Positions 1 to 7,850 of a stretch of DNA of 48,791 nucleotides are shown here, in pieces. Position numbers and translations under genes: made by a program. The DNA is taken from positions 1 through 48,791 of the forward strand of contig JAITMJ010000108.1 of NCBI GenBank assembly GCA_031277475.1, read 5' to 3'. Below the pieces are notes generated by a model that worked only from the letters and a program-made list of their open reading frames with translations, had not been told where the DNA came from and searched no databases. Source of the stretch: Flavobacteriaceae bacterium. Its GTDB lineage: Bacteria; Bacteroidota; Bacteroidia; Flavobacteriales; Weeksellaceae. The stretch's first letter is position 1. Every line of letters begins with the position of its first letter.

Positions 1-139
1 AGCCGTAAAGATTGTCTTTATCATCAAACAGCGCGTTGAATCCCAAGAAATCTCCTTTTGCCAAAGAGTACAAATCTTGCGTCTGACCGGAAGCCAAAAC
101 CGCAAAAAACAGTGCGAAAATTAAAGCAATTTTTTTGAT
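1..139 (-). pseudogene. 5' end of a paralog of the 516-aa secreted protein, start codon lost (partial)
   Basis: This is a near-copy of the first ~45 codons of the gene at 2092-3642. It reads open through the window edge. The stretch 1-202 matches 3504-3705 with four substitutions (positions 90, 120, 137, 196). The change at 137 turns the ATG of the intact copy into ATC, and only ATT/ATC codons precede it in frame. Two further changes alter residues of the signal peptide (Thr to Ile, Phe to Ser). The hydrophobic signal sequence and the following QDLYSLAKGDFLGFNALFDD are otherwise kept. It may be a decaying duplicate or a paralog using a very rare start. The rest lies outside the window, so intactness cannot be judged. 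Confidence 0.6.
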
Positions 140-202
140 TTTTTTGATTTTTTTAATGATGCTAATTTACGAATTTTAAAAAACAAATTGAATATCCGTT
201 TT
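1..202. repeat. 202-bp direct repeat, copy 1 (copy 2 at 3504-3705)
   Basis: The two copies are colinear at an offset of 3503 bp with four mismatches. They cover ~45 codons of the secreted-protein gene plus ~63 bp upstream, and similarity stops abruptly after the shared GTTTT at 202/3705. The high identity suggests recent duplication or gene conversion. The AAA_14 ATPase and the intact paralog lie in between. Confidence 0.9.
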
Positions 203-493
203 ACAAATATCATAGTCGCTTTGAGTTTTTTTGTAATTCATCAAAGATGAATTTAAAAAAGGATATAAAAAATTAAAAAACTTTTGCGTGCTTAGTGTTA
301 AAAAAATGTGGTTTAAAACGCAACGAGCGCAAGGATTTCTAACAATGAAAATGTTTTTTTTAAGTTTCACAAAGGCAAATCAATGATTTTTCAATAAGGA
401 CAAAAAGAAAATATTAATAGCCGATTTGAGTTTTTTGTAATTCATCAAAGATGAATCTTTGAGAAACTTAAAAAAGGATAAAAAATTAAAAAA
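203..493. repeat. Intergenic stretch with two ~62-70 bp direct repeats
   Basis: The sequence at 220-281 recurs at 425-494. Both contain the small palindrome ATTCATC-AAA-GATGAAT followed by AAAAAAGGAT and an A/T tail. The second copy has an extra CTTTGAGAAAC segment and abuts the stop codon of the ATPase gene at 494. Neither hairpin is followed by a T tract, so I do not call a terminator. The only long reading frame here (176-370, minus) has no plausible protein character. Confidence 0.6.
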
Positions 494-1696
494 CTAATAC
501 AAAAACCCAAACAACCAAAGCGGAATTTCATTGCGAAATCCGGTCGTCAAACCATCGAGAGCGAGGTAAGCATTGTTCAGATTTTTTATTTGTCGAGAAC
601 TTTTGTTTTTTCCGCCGATTTCAAAAAAGTATTTTTCATCAATGCAAAAATCGGTTTCGGAATTGTATGTAACATCGTGATTCTGTTGAAGTTGGTTAAA
701 GAAAAACGTTTCTCGCAAATTTCCGATTTCGGGATTTTCCGCCGAAAGTGCATAATTGTAATTGGTATTCTGCAAATATATTTTTTCGGGTTTCACCATT
801 TGTCTTATTCCCGTAGCCTTTTGTTTGAGCAACAAAACGGTGTGTGCTTTTTCGAGCACTTGCAAATAATTCGTTAAACTTTGTCGCGTTACATCCACCA
901 TTTGGCTGAGTTGAGAGATATTTGGGGTGAAAGGAACCATTTCCGAAAGAATGTAAAACAATTTTTTTATACGGTTAATGGAATAAAAATCAATGCTTTC
1001 CACATTTGGCAAATCGCTTTCCATAATCGTGTTGAATGTTTGCAAAACACGTTCGCCGTAGCCGTTCATATCTTCCTGATAATAAGGATAATAGCCATAT
1101 TTCAAATAGTTTTGAAAAGCAGGCAAAGGTGTCAATTTTTTTAAAAGTTTTTGTGCAATCGAAACGTGATTTTCCAAAATTTCCGCAAGCGCGAACGGTG
1201 TTTGCGATTTTTGCAACAATCCTTCGCAAATTAAAAATTCTCGAAAAGACATTCCGAACAACTGAAAATGCCTTACACGTCGGCTCAAATCAGCATTTGA
1301 TTTAAAAATTTGCAACATTGACGAACCTGTGAAAACCACTTTCAGTTTGGGAAAATCGTCATAAATATTTTTGATTTCTTGCGCCCAAGCAGGATATTTA
1401 TGAACTTCATCCAAATAGAGTTCTTTTCCGCCGTGTGCATAAAAATCTTCGGCAAGTGAATATAAATTGTTGATACTGAAATAGATATTGTCTAAACTGA
1501 CATACAACACATCTTCCGGATTTTCTCCGTATAATTCTTTTATATGTTGCAAAATCATTGTGGTTTTTCCGGTTCCGCGCGCTCCGGTAATCGCGATTAA
1601 CCGATTGTTCCATTCGATTTTATTTTTAAGATAGCGTTCAAAACGCATATCCGTTTCTTCTAATTTGCGGTGAAAAGACGGAAATAAAGATTTCAT
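494..1696 (-). CDS. AAA_14/DUF4143 family ATPase
   Basis: The 400-aa P-loop ATPase has Walker A GARGTGKT (residues 38-45), Walker B LYLDEVHK (93-100, acidic D96/E97) and a sensor-like VVFTGSS (~120-126). A winged-helix-like segment follows (~258-290, SQLSQMVDVTRQSLTNYL). The C-terminal part resembles the DUF4143 restriction-endonuclease-like fold, with the acidic/lysine stretch FEIGGKNK near 358-365. The family is widespread in bacteria and archaea, often as lone genes, and its role is not settled. The gene stands alone. A TATCTTTG promoter box lies at 1714-1721 and three palindromes with a 33-bp period lie just upstream, one inside the promoter. That suggests tight repression, perhaps by its own winged-helix domain (inference). 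A second member is at 27344-28486. Confidence 0.85.
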   Translation of the reverse strand: MKSLFPSFHRKLEETDMRFERYLKNKIEWNNRLIAITGARGTGKTTMILQHIKELYGENPEDVLYVSLDNIYFSINNLYSLAEDFYAHGGKELYLDEVHKYPAWAQEIKNIYDDFPKLKVVFTGSSMLQIFKSNADLSRRVRHFQLFGMSFREFLICEGLLQKSQTPFALAEILENHVSIAQKLLKKLTPLPAFQNYLKYGYYPYYQEDMNGYGERVLQTFNTIMESDLPNVESIDFYSINRIKKLFYILSEMVPFTPNISQLSQMVDVTRQSLTNYLQVLEKAHTVLLLKQKATGIRQMVKPEKIYLQNTNYNYALSAENPEIGNLRETFFFNQLQQNHDVTYNSETDFCIDEKYFFEIGGKNKSSRQIKNLNNAYLALDGLTTGFRNEIPLWLFGFLY

Positions 1697-1713
1697 ACTT
1701 TAAAAATTTTCCA

Positions 1714-1721
1714 CAAAGATA
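1714..1721 (-). promoter_or_regulatory. -7 promoter box TATCTTTG for the ATPase gene
   Basis: This is a perfect TAnnTTTG match on the minus strand. It predicts a start near 1710 and a ~14-nt leader to the ATG at 1696. A TTG at 1743-1745, the edge of the proximal palindrome, could serve as the -33 element (21-bp spacer). Confidence 0.7.
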
Positions 1722-1725
1722 TAAA

Positions 1726-1811
1726 TTGTATTTTAAAGAATACAATTTTTGAACATTTTTGTATTTTAAAGAATACAATATTTAATAGTTTTTGTATTTT
1801 AAAGAATGCAA
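1726..1811. promoter_or_regulatory. Three phased palindromic operators (33-bp period)
   Basis: Three 20-bp imperfect palindromes, TTGTATT-TTAAAG-AATACAA, start at 1726, 1759 and 1792, so the period is exactly 33 bp. The first two are identical over 20 bp; the most distal has one change (AATGCAA). The proximal one extends to 10-bp arms and sits between the presumed -33 and -7 elements of the ATPase promoter. Three sites on one DNA face overlapping a promoter is the layout expected for cooperative repressor binding. The bound protein is unknown. Confidence 0.75.
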
Positions 1812-1830
1812 AAAAACGTCGAAATTTTAT

Positions 1831-1965
1831 TTGAATATCTGCTTTGTGCAATAAGTTTACAATTATAACTTATTGATTATCATAATTTTGTTATTTTGTC
1901 TTAAAAAAGAACAAAATCAAAGATTGGCTACACCGAACCATTTTGTTGGTTTTCGTTGGTTCTTT
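1831..1965. repeat. Dispersed ~140-bp intergenic repeat, copy 1 (copy 2 at 26053-26196)
   Basis: The two stretches align along most of their length, from GAATATC-G-TTTGT-AATAA through AGATTGGCT-C-CCGAACCA. Both contain a hairpin whose stem differs in sequence but stays paired: ATTTTGT/ACAAAAT here and CTTTTGC/GCAAAAG in copy 2. The opening GAATA-C-G-TTTGT piece also occurs near 187-202 and 3691-3712. No reading frame is conserved. The rest of the 1812-2091 gap shows only low-complexity sequence. Confidence 0.6.
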
Positions 1966-2091
1966 TATTTCACACAGAGGAACAGAGTAAAAGAGACACA
2001 CAGAGTTTCTGTTTCTTTAAACCTATTGTTTTTCACTTTATTTTAGCACAGAGTTTTAAGCCTACTGCCTTTCGCTTACTGCCTACTGCCT

Positions 2092-3642
2092 TCAATAATT
2101 CAATCTTTCCAAACGAATTTTGTTGAATTTATCTTTTTCGTTGTATTCCCGCAGAAGAATGTAGCCTTCTTTGCCAACGTATGGAAAAGTAACGTATTTG
2201 TCTTTTTCGGAAATCTGAACTTGCTCTTGCTTGAATTTGCCGTCAATAAACGTATTGATGAAAAGTTGCCAATTTTTGTCTTTGGTTTCTTGGTCTTTTT
2301 GCAAATCTCGGTAAAAGAACACCACATCTTTACCGTCATTCAAATATTGCGAAAAAAGATAATCGTTGTTTGCCCATTTTGTTTTTTCTTTTTCAAAAAC
2401 TTTGAGGTCTGTCACTTTAAAATCTTTATCCAAAAAAGCACAATACAAATCCTTGGTTTTCTCTGCGTTGTATTGTCCGCCGGGTTTATATTTTTCCATC
2501 AAAATCCCGACGCTTCCGTCTTCCATAAAAAAGAAATCTTTGGTCCAAAGATAATATCCGTCTGAAAACTTGTCGTTACCCGTCAATTTCGGAAGAAAAG
2601 GTTTGAAGTTTTTTTCGTATTCGATGGTTTGAACATCTACGTTAAAATTGGTTTTATCTATTATCATTCTTGCAAAACCGATGCTTTTGTCTTTGTCAAA
2701 ATTTCGCCCGACCATTACGATTTTATCATCAAAAACTTTGTCATTACTGAGATTTTGAGAGACAAACGAATAAGCGGATGAATAGTAGATGAGATAGTAA
2801 GTAATTCTTTCCAAAGTTTCCGGAGACGCACTCGTAATCGTCTGATTATGAACTTCTTTTCCGGTTTTCATATCCAAAACCACAAGGAAAGTGGATTTGT
2901 CTTTTTTATTGTTTTTTTGAAGAATGCAGAACACATAATTTTCGTTTTTGTCAATCACTTTCAGTACTTCGCTTGTTTTTTTGTCTCCGCTTGTGTTGTA
3001 TTCGTATTTCCAAATTTGGTTTTTGTTTTCATCGAATTTCAGCAGAGCATTATTGTTGATGTAGCTGCCGTAATCATTGTATTCCGCCACGAGATAGCCG
3101 CCTTCTTTTATTTCCCAAACGTAAGATTCATAATTGTAGCCTTTTTCTTTTTTTTCGGCTTTATTTTCTTTTCGGTCTTCTTTCCAATTTTTTGGTTGGG
3201 CGATTTCGGTAAAATTTCCGTCCGCATAATCGTAATAAACTTTATATTTTATCGTATTTGTCTGTAAATCAATTTCCATCGAGCGCGGATAAAAGAAATC
3301 TTTGTTTTTTATTAAAGAAATATCGTAATCGCTCGGAGCGAGAATCACTTTGTTCCGGAAATCAATATATCCGAAATAATCTTTGGCGGTGATATCGCCT
3401 TCAAATTCTTTGTTGGCAACGGGATTCAGGTTTTTATCCAAAATCACGTATTCTAATTTTTTGGTTTTATCGCCGGATTTTCCGTAGTCGTAAAGTGCGA
3501 CGTAGCCGTAAAGATTGTCTTTATCATCAAACAGCGCGTTGAATCCCAAGAAATCTCCTTTTGCCAAAGAGTACAAATCTTGCGTCTGACCGAAAGCCAA
3601 AACCGCAAAAAACAGTGCGAAAGTTAAAGCAATTTTTTTCAT
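2092..3642 (-). CDS. Secreted protein of unknown function, 516 aa
   Basis: It has a clear N-terminal signal peptide (MKKIALTFALFFAVLAFG, cleavage probably before Gln) and no internal membrane segment. The mature protein is rich in Lys, Asp, Tyr and Asn and contains many short beta-type phrases such as GGYLVAEYNDYGSY and YVILDKNLNPV, which suggest a repetitive beta-propeller-like fold (inference). I see no catalytic motif, lipobox or T9SS C-terminal domain, so it is probably periplasmic or released. The gene is monocistronic, with rdgB divergent on one side and the ATPase on the other. Its first 202 bp including the upstream region are duplicated at the left edge of the window. I do not recognise a named family with certainty. 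Confidence 0.85.
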   Translation of the reverse strand: MKKIALTFALFFAVLAFGQTQDLYSLAKGDFLGFNALFDDKDNLYGYVALYDYGKSGDKTKKLEYVILDKNLNPVANKEFEGDITAKDYFGYIDFRNKVILAPSDYDISLIKNKDFFYPRSMEIDLQTNTIKYKVYYDYADGNFTEIAQPKNWKEDRKENKAEKKEKGYNYESYVWEIKEGGYLVAEYNDYGSYINNNALLKFDENKNQIWKYEYNTSGDKKTSEVLKVIDKNENYVFCILQKNNKKDKSTFLVVLDMKTGKEVHNQTITSASPETLERITYYLIYYSSAYSFVSQNLSNDKVFDDKIVMVGRNFDKDKSIGFARMIIDKTNFNVDVQTIEYEKNFKPFLPKLTGNDKFSDGYYLWTKDFFFMEDGSVGILMEKYKPGGQYNAEKTKDLYCAFLDKDFKVTDLKVFEKEKTKWANNDYLFSQYLNDGKDVVFFYRDLQKDQETKDKNWQLFINTFIDGKFKQEQVQISEKDKYVTFPYVGKEGYILLREYNEKDKFNKIRLERLNY

Positions 3643-3919
3643 TTTTTTGATTTTTTTAATGATGCTAATTTACGAATTTTAAAAAACAAATTGAATAGCC
3701 GTTTTGTATAATAAATTTACAGCGACGGATTTTCGGAAAAACTATAATCTGTTCAAAAAAACTTTAATCCGTTAAAAACACAAGCGGATACAGAATCCGC
3801 CGAACCTTACCGAAACGGCATAAAAACAATAGAGTTTTTTATAGTTTAATATGATTTATATGTGTTTTATCTCGCCTAAATTTTACTAAATTTAGAGCCT
3901 CAAACTTTGAACTTTAAAA
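3643..3919. other. Divergent intergenic region between the secreted-protein gene and rdgB
   Basis: The first 63 bp belong to the 202-bp repeat. The minus-strand TAAATTAG at 3665-3672 is a two-mismatch -7 candidate for the secreted-protein gene. No convincing TAnnTTTG box is seen for rdgB. The remainder is AT-rich with no open frame or strong hairpin. Confidence 0.4.
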
Positions 3920-4489
3920 ATGCAGTTATTAATCGCCACACACAACGAACATAAAAAAGAAGAAATCCGGCAGATTTTGGGGAAAAATTTTGTGGTGAAA
4001 TCTTTGACGGATTACGGTATTTTCGATGAAATTGCAGAAAACGGAAAAACATTTAAGGAAAATGCCGAAATAAAAGCAAAATATTGTTTTGAAAAGACCG
4101 GAATTCCAAGTTTGGGAGACGATTCCGGATTGGCAGTTGAAGCATTGAACGGCAAACCGGGAATTTTTTCGGCGCGATATGCCGATGACCACGATTTTGT
4201 AAAAAACATCGAAAAAGTTTTAGATGAAATGAAAAGCATTGAAAACCGAAAGGCTTATTTCATCACGGTTTTGTGCTATTATGATGAAAGCGGCGCCAAA
4301 TTTTTTGAAGGAAAAGTTCACGGAAATCTGCTCACCGAAAATAAAGGTTTCAAAGGTTTTGGCTACGACCCGATTTTTGTTCCCGACGGCTACGAAAAAA
4401 CCTTTGCCGAAATGCCGTCCGAAGAAAAAAACCAAATCAGCCATCGAAAAAAAGCGATTGAAAAGTTTCTGGAATTTTTGGAAAAATAA
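3920..4489 (+). CDS. rdgB: XTP/dITP diphosphatase (RdgB/HAM1 family)
   Basis: This 189-aa protein is of the family's usual length. It hydrolyses non-canonical purine triphosphates (dITP, XTP) to monophosphates and keeps them out of DNA. Hallmarks include the N-terminal ATHNEHKKEEI, with the conserved T-x-N-x-x-K substrate and phosphate motif, LGDDSGLAVEALNGKPG around residues 66-80, GFGYDPIFVP at ~147-156 and the closing SHRKKA. All expected catalytic residues are present. The ATG start fits the family N-terminus exactly. The gene is monocistronic and converges with the M48 protease gene 64 bp away. Confidence 0.97.
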   Translation: MQLLIATHNEHKKEEIRQILGKNFVVKSLTDYGIFDEIAENGKTFKENAEIKAKYCFEKTGIPSLGDDSGLAVEALNGKPGIFSARYADDHDFVKNIEKVLDEMKSIENRKAYFITVLCYYDESGAKFFEGKVHGNLLTENKGFKGFGYDPIFVPDGYEKTFAEMPSEEKNQISHRKKAIEKFLEFLEK

Positions 4490-4553
4490 TTTAGTATGAA
4501 ACTGATTTCTATTCTGCTGATTGTGAATTGATTATATGAATTTTTAAGAGAGG

Positions 4554-5867
4554 CTATTCATAAAACCCCGCAATATTTTTAATTTCATCGGCACTCAAAT
4601 TCCACATAAAACTCAGGAATTGCCGATAACTTTCGCTTTGGTTTTTCGGATCGATTCGGTCTAAATAGCGATTCAGATTGTAATTTTTTCTGCCGTCGTA
4701 GATTTTTCCGTAAAATTTTCCGAGCCATTTTTTCACATAATCCTCCTCAAATTCATCCTGAATCATTTGCATTGCCACATAAATTCCCACGCCGTAATCT
4801 TCGGATTGGAAAAGGTTCGGAAGGATTTCCATTTTCGCAATTTTTTGCAGATTTTTAAACGCTTCACTGCCTTCTTTTGGCGAATCTTCCGTTTTCAATT
4901 CGGGAAATTCTTTTTCCAAAGCGGCAATTCTCACAAGTGTTTCGGGATGCGTGGAAAGCGAATCTTCGTCTAATTTTTCTTTATAAAAATCGTAGTTGTA
5001 AAGCGAAAAATCTTCCTCTTTCATCCATTTTTCTTTGAACGGTTGAGCCGGCAAATCATACAGTTTTTTGTAAGTTTCTATTTTCAATTCCCTCGGCGAA
5101 ATAGAATCAAAATCTCGAATATTTTTCATCGCATTCAGAAATTCCGCTTTTTTAAAATCCGAATTTCGATAAATCACATAGCCCAAAGAATCCGCCTCGA
5201 TTTCACTTTCGCGTTTTTTTCCTCGCTTTTTATAGAGTCGGTTTTTGATGATGTCAAGCGCTTTGTCGGTTTTGTTAACCGATTGATTTTTAATTTCTTT
5301 CACTTTTTCCACATCGCTTTTTTCTTCATTAATGTTTTCCACCATCGCTTTTTCCGCGTGTTTCTTCAGTTTATGCGCAATTTCGTGAGAAAGAATCGAG
5401 GCGATTTGGTCGTCGTTGTCCATCCAATTAAACAATCCCATATTGATGATGAAGGTTCCGTCTGCCAAACAATAAGCGTTTGGTGTATTGTCTTTTGCAA
5501 TCAGAACATTCAGATTGGCGGAAATTTGCGGATAATTTTTTCTTAAATCCGAAAGCATTCCGTTCAAGATTTCGTTAAACGGCGATTTGAACGTGAAATT
5601 TTTATCTTTTACTTCCTTTTCAAAACTTTTGTAAAATTCGTTGTAATATTTTCCGAGTTCCGCACCCGTTTTCCCCGAATACTCGGCTTTCAAAGTTTTG
5701 ATGAGCACATCATTTTTAGTTTTAAATTCCGCGAGAAAAGTTTTTCTTTGTTGAAAATCCGCCGTATCTATTGGCACATAATTTTGCCCCGAAACAACGT
5801 GTTGCACGAAAAAAGCAATCGAAAATATCAAATATTTTTTCATCTGTTTATATTTTATTTTTTTCAT
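4554..5867 (-). CDS. M48-family metalloprotease, periplasmic
   Basis: The zinc protease motif HEIAH is at residues 161-165 (context SILSHEIAHKLKKHAEKA), and the third ligand glutamate is in ESEIEADSLGY (~224). This matches M48/BepA-Loi-type peptidases involved in outer-membrane protein quality control (family knowledge). The signal peptide reads better from the internal Met at residue 9 (MKKYLIFSIAFFVQHVVSG), so the true start may be position 5843. The rest is helical and charged. The gene follows the DUF2059/SecD-head gene by only 21 bp on the same strand, so the two are probably cotranscribed and may act together in the periplasm. Confidence 0.9.
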   Translation of the reverse strand: MKKIKYKQMKKYLIFSIAFFVQHVVSGQNYVPIDTADFQQRKTFLAEFKTKNDVLIKTLKAEYSGKTGAELGKYYNEFYKSFEKEVKDKNFTFKSPFNEILNGMLSDLRKNYPQISANLNVLIAKDNTPNAYCLADGTFIINMGLFNWMDNDDQIASILSHEIAHKLKKHAEKAMVENINEEKSDVEKVKEIKNQSVNKTDKALDIIKNRLYKKRGKKRESEIEADSLGYVIYRNSDFKKAEFLNAMKNIRDFDSISPRELKIETYKKLYDLPAQPFKEKWMKEEDFSLYNYDFYKEKLDEDSLSTHPETLVRIAALEKEFPELKTEDSPKEGSEAFKNLQKIAKMEILPNLFQSEDYGVGIYVAMQMIQDEFEEDYVKKWLGKFYGKIYDGRKNYNLNRYLDRIDPKNQSESYRQFLSFMWNLSADEIKNIAGFYE

Positions 5868-5888
5868 AAATTTTGCCGATATTCAAAT

Positions 5889-6725
5889 TTATTTTTTACC
5901 TATTTCTTCCGCCAATTCATCGGCTTCGCGTATGGAAAAATTTCCGCTGATTTGTACTTTTCCGTTTGGAATAGGTTCATTAACTATCGGGGCGGAAAGA
6001 ATCTTTTTGCCAAACACCATCGCAATCGGTTTTCCGACATTTTTTTCGGTTAAATTTTTGAATTTTTCCGCGCCTTCTTTTGTGAGTTGAATCTCAATCG
6101 TTGATCTTTGAAGTTGATCAAAACTTCTTTGTGCGCTCAAAATATCGCTTTTCACGATGCTTGGTTGGTCTGCGAGAACAATCTCGTCTAAACGGTGTGC
6201 TGCGAAATAATCTTCCGAATACGAAATTACTTCGTAGAAACCGTCTTCCTTATCGGTTGGAACGGGTTCTTCGGTTTTTGAATTTTCCTGTTTTTCTTGT
6301 ATGTTATAGCGAACATTGTCTGATATAATCGCTATTTCATCGTGAATATCTTTTAAATTTTCTTGAATTTTATCATTGAGAACTTCTGCAGAATTTTCTA
6401 CAAATTTTTTTCCTGTTTCCGAATTAAGAAAAATATAAATATCGTCAATTTCTTTATCGGAAAACGTTTCTGAACAGGCTTTGGATAATCTTTTTGTGAT
6501 TTCTCCGTCCGCTATTTTTTTCTCAATCTCAATTAATTTTATACTGTCTTCTTTATTTGTATTATTTTTTAACGAATTAATTTGATACTCAAAAATAGAT
6601 TGATAACCTTCCAAAATTCCGGTAGAATTAAGAATATTTTCAATTTTTTGTTCTTTGGATTGCCCGAAACAAATCAATGAAAATAAAATTAATGAGATTT
6701 GTAATAATGCGTTTATTTTTTTCAT
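5889..6725 (-). CDS. DUF2059-like + SecD P1-head domain secreted protein
   Basis: This 278-aa protein has a signal peptide (MKKINALLQISLILFSLICFG). Residues ~25-135 look like DUF2059: FSDKEIDDIYIFLNSETGKK resembles its 'Fysp.aGqK' signature. After a linker, residues ~165-278 look like the periplasmic P1 head of the translocase subunit SecD (IQLTKEGAEKF, then VGKPIAMVFGKKILSAPIV, NGKVQISGNFSIREADELA). No membrane helices of SecD are present, so this is a free-standing head domain. It probably binds proteins emerging into the periplasm (inference). It is the first gene of a two-gene operon with the M48 protease. The fusion is unusual; the DUF2059 half is the less certain assignment. Confidence 0.75.
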   Translation of the reverse strand: MKKINALLQISLILFSLICFGQSKEQKIENILNSTGILEGYQSIFEYQINSLKNNTNKEDSIKLIEIEKKIADGEITKRLSKACSETFSDKEIDDIYIFLNSETGKKFVENSAEVLNDKIQENLKDIHDEIAIISDNVRYNIQEKQENSKTEEPVPTDKEDGFYEVISYSEDYFAAHRLDEIVLADQPSIVKSDILSAQRSFDQLQRSTIEIQLTKEGAEKFKNLTEKNVGKPIAMVFGKKILSAPIVNEPIPNGKVQISGNFSIREADELAEEIGKK

Positions 6726-6776
6726 ATTCCTAAAAGTTTAAAGGATAATACTTGAGATATAACAATTCAGAATTTA

Positions 6777-7322
6777 CTAAAGATTATTTTCATTCACTTC
6801 ATTTTCTGTGATGTATCCGTCGTAAGAAATCGCTTGTCTGTCGGTGGAACTTATTGAAATATAGGCTTTTCCGGTTTTCGTGATTTCCAAATAGATTTGC
6901 CCGATGCTTTGGTTGTCGTTCACATTAATCACCCAAAGTGTTTTCTTTTGGGTGGATTTGGATTTATCAATCGTAAATTTTTTTGAGGTAAAATCGAAAC
7001 CGTTTTTATTGGGATCAAAATTCGTAACATACATCCTTCCAAAATACGGCAAATCAACGTTCATTTCGCCGTTTGAAAACTTCACGAAATAGCCCGGACT
7101 CAAATCCAAAACCTGCGAGGAACCTGCGGGAGATATAGAATTCATCACCTTAATCACGTCCATTCCCGTCGGGTTTGCTTTTTCCGCCACAAAAGTGAAA
7201 TTTTCCGAATTTAAAAGCGTTTGAAGTTTTTCCGGAGTTGCATAAACCTTGCTGCTGCTGCTGCAATTTTGAAACGAAAATGCAACCAAAAACACGAGAA
7301 TATATTTGAAAATGTTTTTCAT
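6777..7322 (-). CDS. DUF4251 family lipoprotein
   Basis: The protein starts best at 7322 (MKNIFKYILVFLVAFSFQNC), which gives a lipoprotein signal with Cys in FQNCSSSS. The longer frame to 7355 would begin upstream of the promoter box at 7344-7351. The mature domain fits DUF4251, a Bacteroidota family: FTFVAEKANP near the start, VDLPYFGRMY in the middle, then FTSKKFTIDKSKS, LEITKTGKAYISISSTDRQ and the closing ISYDGYI. Its function is unknown. It is probably anchored to the inner leaflet of the outer membrane. The gene is monocistronic, with a ~50-bp gap to the DUF2059/SecD-head gene downstream. Confidence 0.88.
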   Translation of the reverse strand: MKNIFKYILVFLVAFSFQNCSSSSKVYATPEKLQTLLNSENFTFVAEKANPTGMDVIKVMNSISPAGSSQVLDLSPGYFVKFSNGEMNVDLPYFGRMYVTNFDPNKNGFDFTSKKFTIDKSKSTQKKTLWVINVNDNQSIGQIYLEITKTGKAYISISSTDRQAISYDGYITENEVNENNL

Positions 7323-7343
7323 TTTAATTAATTTTAGACACAT

Positions 7344-7351
7344 CAAAGTTA
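7344..7351 (-). promoter_or_regulatory. -7 promoter box TAACTTTG for the DUF4251 gene
   Basis: This is a perfect TAnnTTTG match on the minus strand. It predicts transcription from about 7340, which gives an ~18-nt leader to the ATG at 7322. It argues against the longer open frame. Confidence 0.65.
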
Positions 7352-7379
7352 ACAATTAAATTTTTACGGAAAATATTGC

Positions 7380-7760
7380 GATTTATTTCTTAAATTCCTG
7401 TGGAATCCTGTGTAAATATTTGTGGAAAACTCGTAAAAAATTTTGCTTTTATATTTCATTTTAAATTCTTATGTAAAATTTTTTTTACGGAACTCGGTTT
7501 CATTTTTTAGAATTTATTTGGAAAATTTAATCCGGTTTTCAGCAATGGAATTATCCATAATCCTTTTAAAAAAACTTGTTCACATGTATTAATAAATCAT
7601 TTAATTAATTAATTATCAATAGATTAAAATGTTAATTATTTATGAACACGGAATAAATAATTTGTGGTAAAAAATTCGGAAAAACTTATCCTCAAAACTC
7701 ACAACACTCTACAACAAACAACATTATTTTTTTTTATTTATTAAATTAAATATTTGTCGA
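7380..7760. other. AT-rich gap with DnaA-box-like 9-mers (weak oriC candidate)
   Basis: Four sites match TTATNCACA with a single mismatch: 7421-7429 (TGTGGAAAA, reverse), 7551-7559 (TTATCCATA), 7576-7584 (TTGTTCACA) and 7686-7694 (TTATCCTCA). Weaker TGTG-type sites lie at 7399, 7409 and 7663. Between them is a very AT-rich run (7585-7655, repeated TTAAT) that could unwind. Genes to the left are mostly minus and pgk to the right is plus, as expected around an origin, but the strand bias soon disappears. Neither dnaA nor other origin genes are in the window. No protein-coding frame is seen here. Confidence 0.3.
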
Positions 7761-7833
7761 TGATGAATGTTGAGTTCGGGTCGGGCAAAAAAATTTTCGG
7801 AAAACTTTTCTTTTTTTTAAGCCCCGAAAATCT

Positions 7834-7841
7834 TAAATTTG
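7834..7841 (+). promoter_or_regulatory. -7 promoter box TAAATTTG, probable pgk promoter
   Basis: This perfect TAnnTTTG box lies just before the inverted-repeat element. A transcript from here would carry the whole ~200-bp element in its leader before pgk. No clear TTG -33 element is seen. Confidence 0.45.
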
Positions 7842-7850
7842 TATCCTAAA

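Noticed and set aside
220-281. Transcription terminator at the ATTCATC hairpin
   Set aside because: The stem is only 7 AT-rich pairs and is not followed by a T tract on either strand.
1726-1811. Short regularly spaced repeats as a CRISPR array
   Set aside because: Only three 20-bp AT-rich palindromes with 13-bp gaps, in a promoter, and no cas genes.
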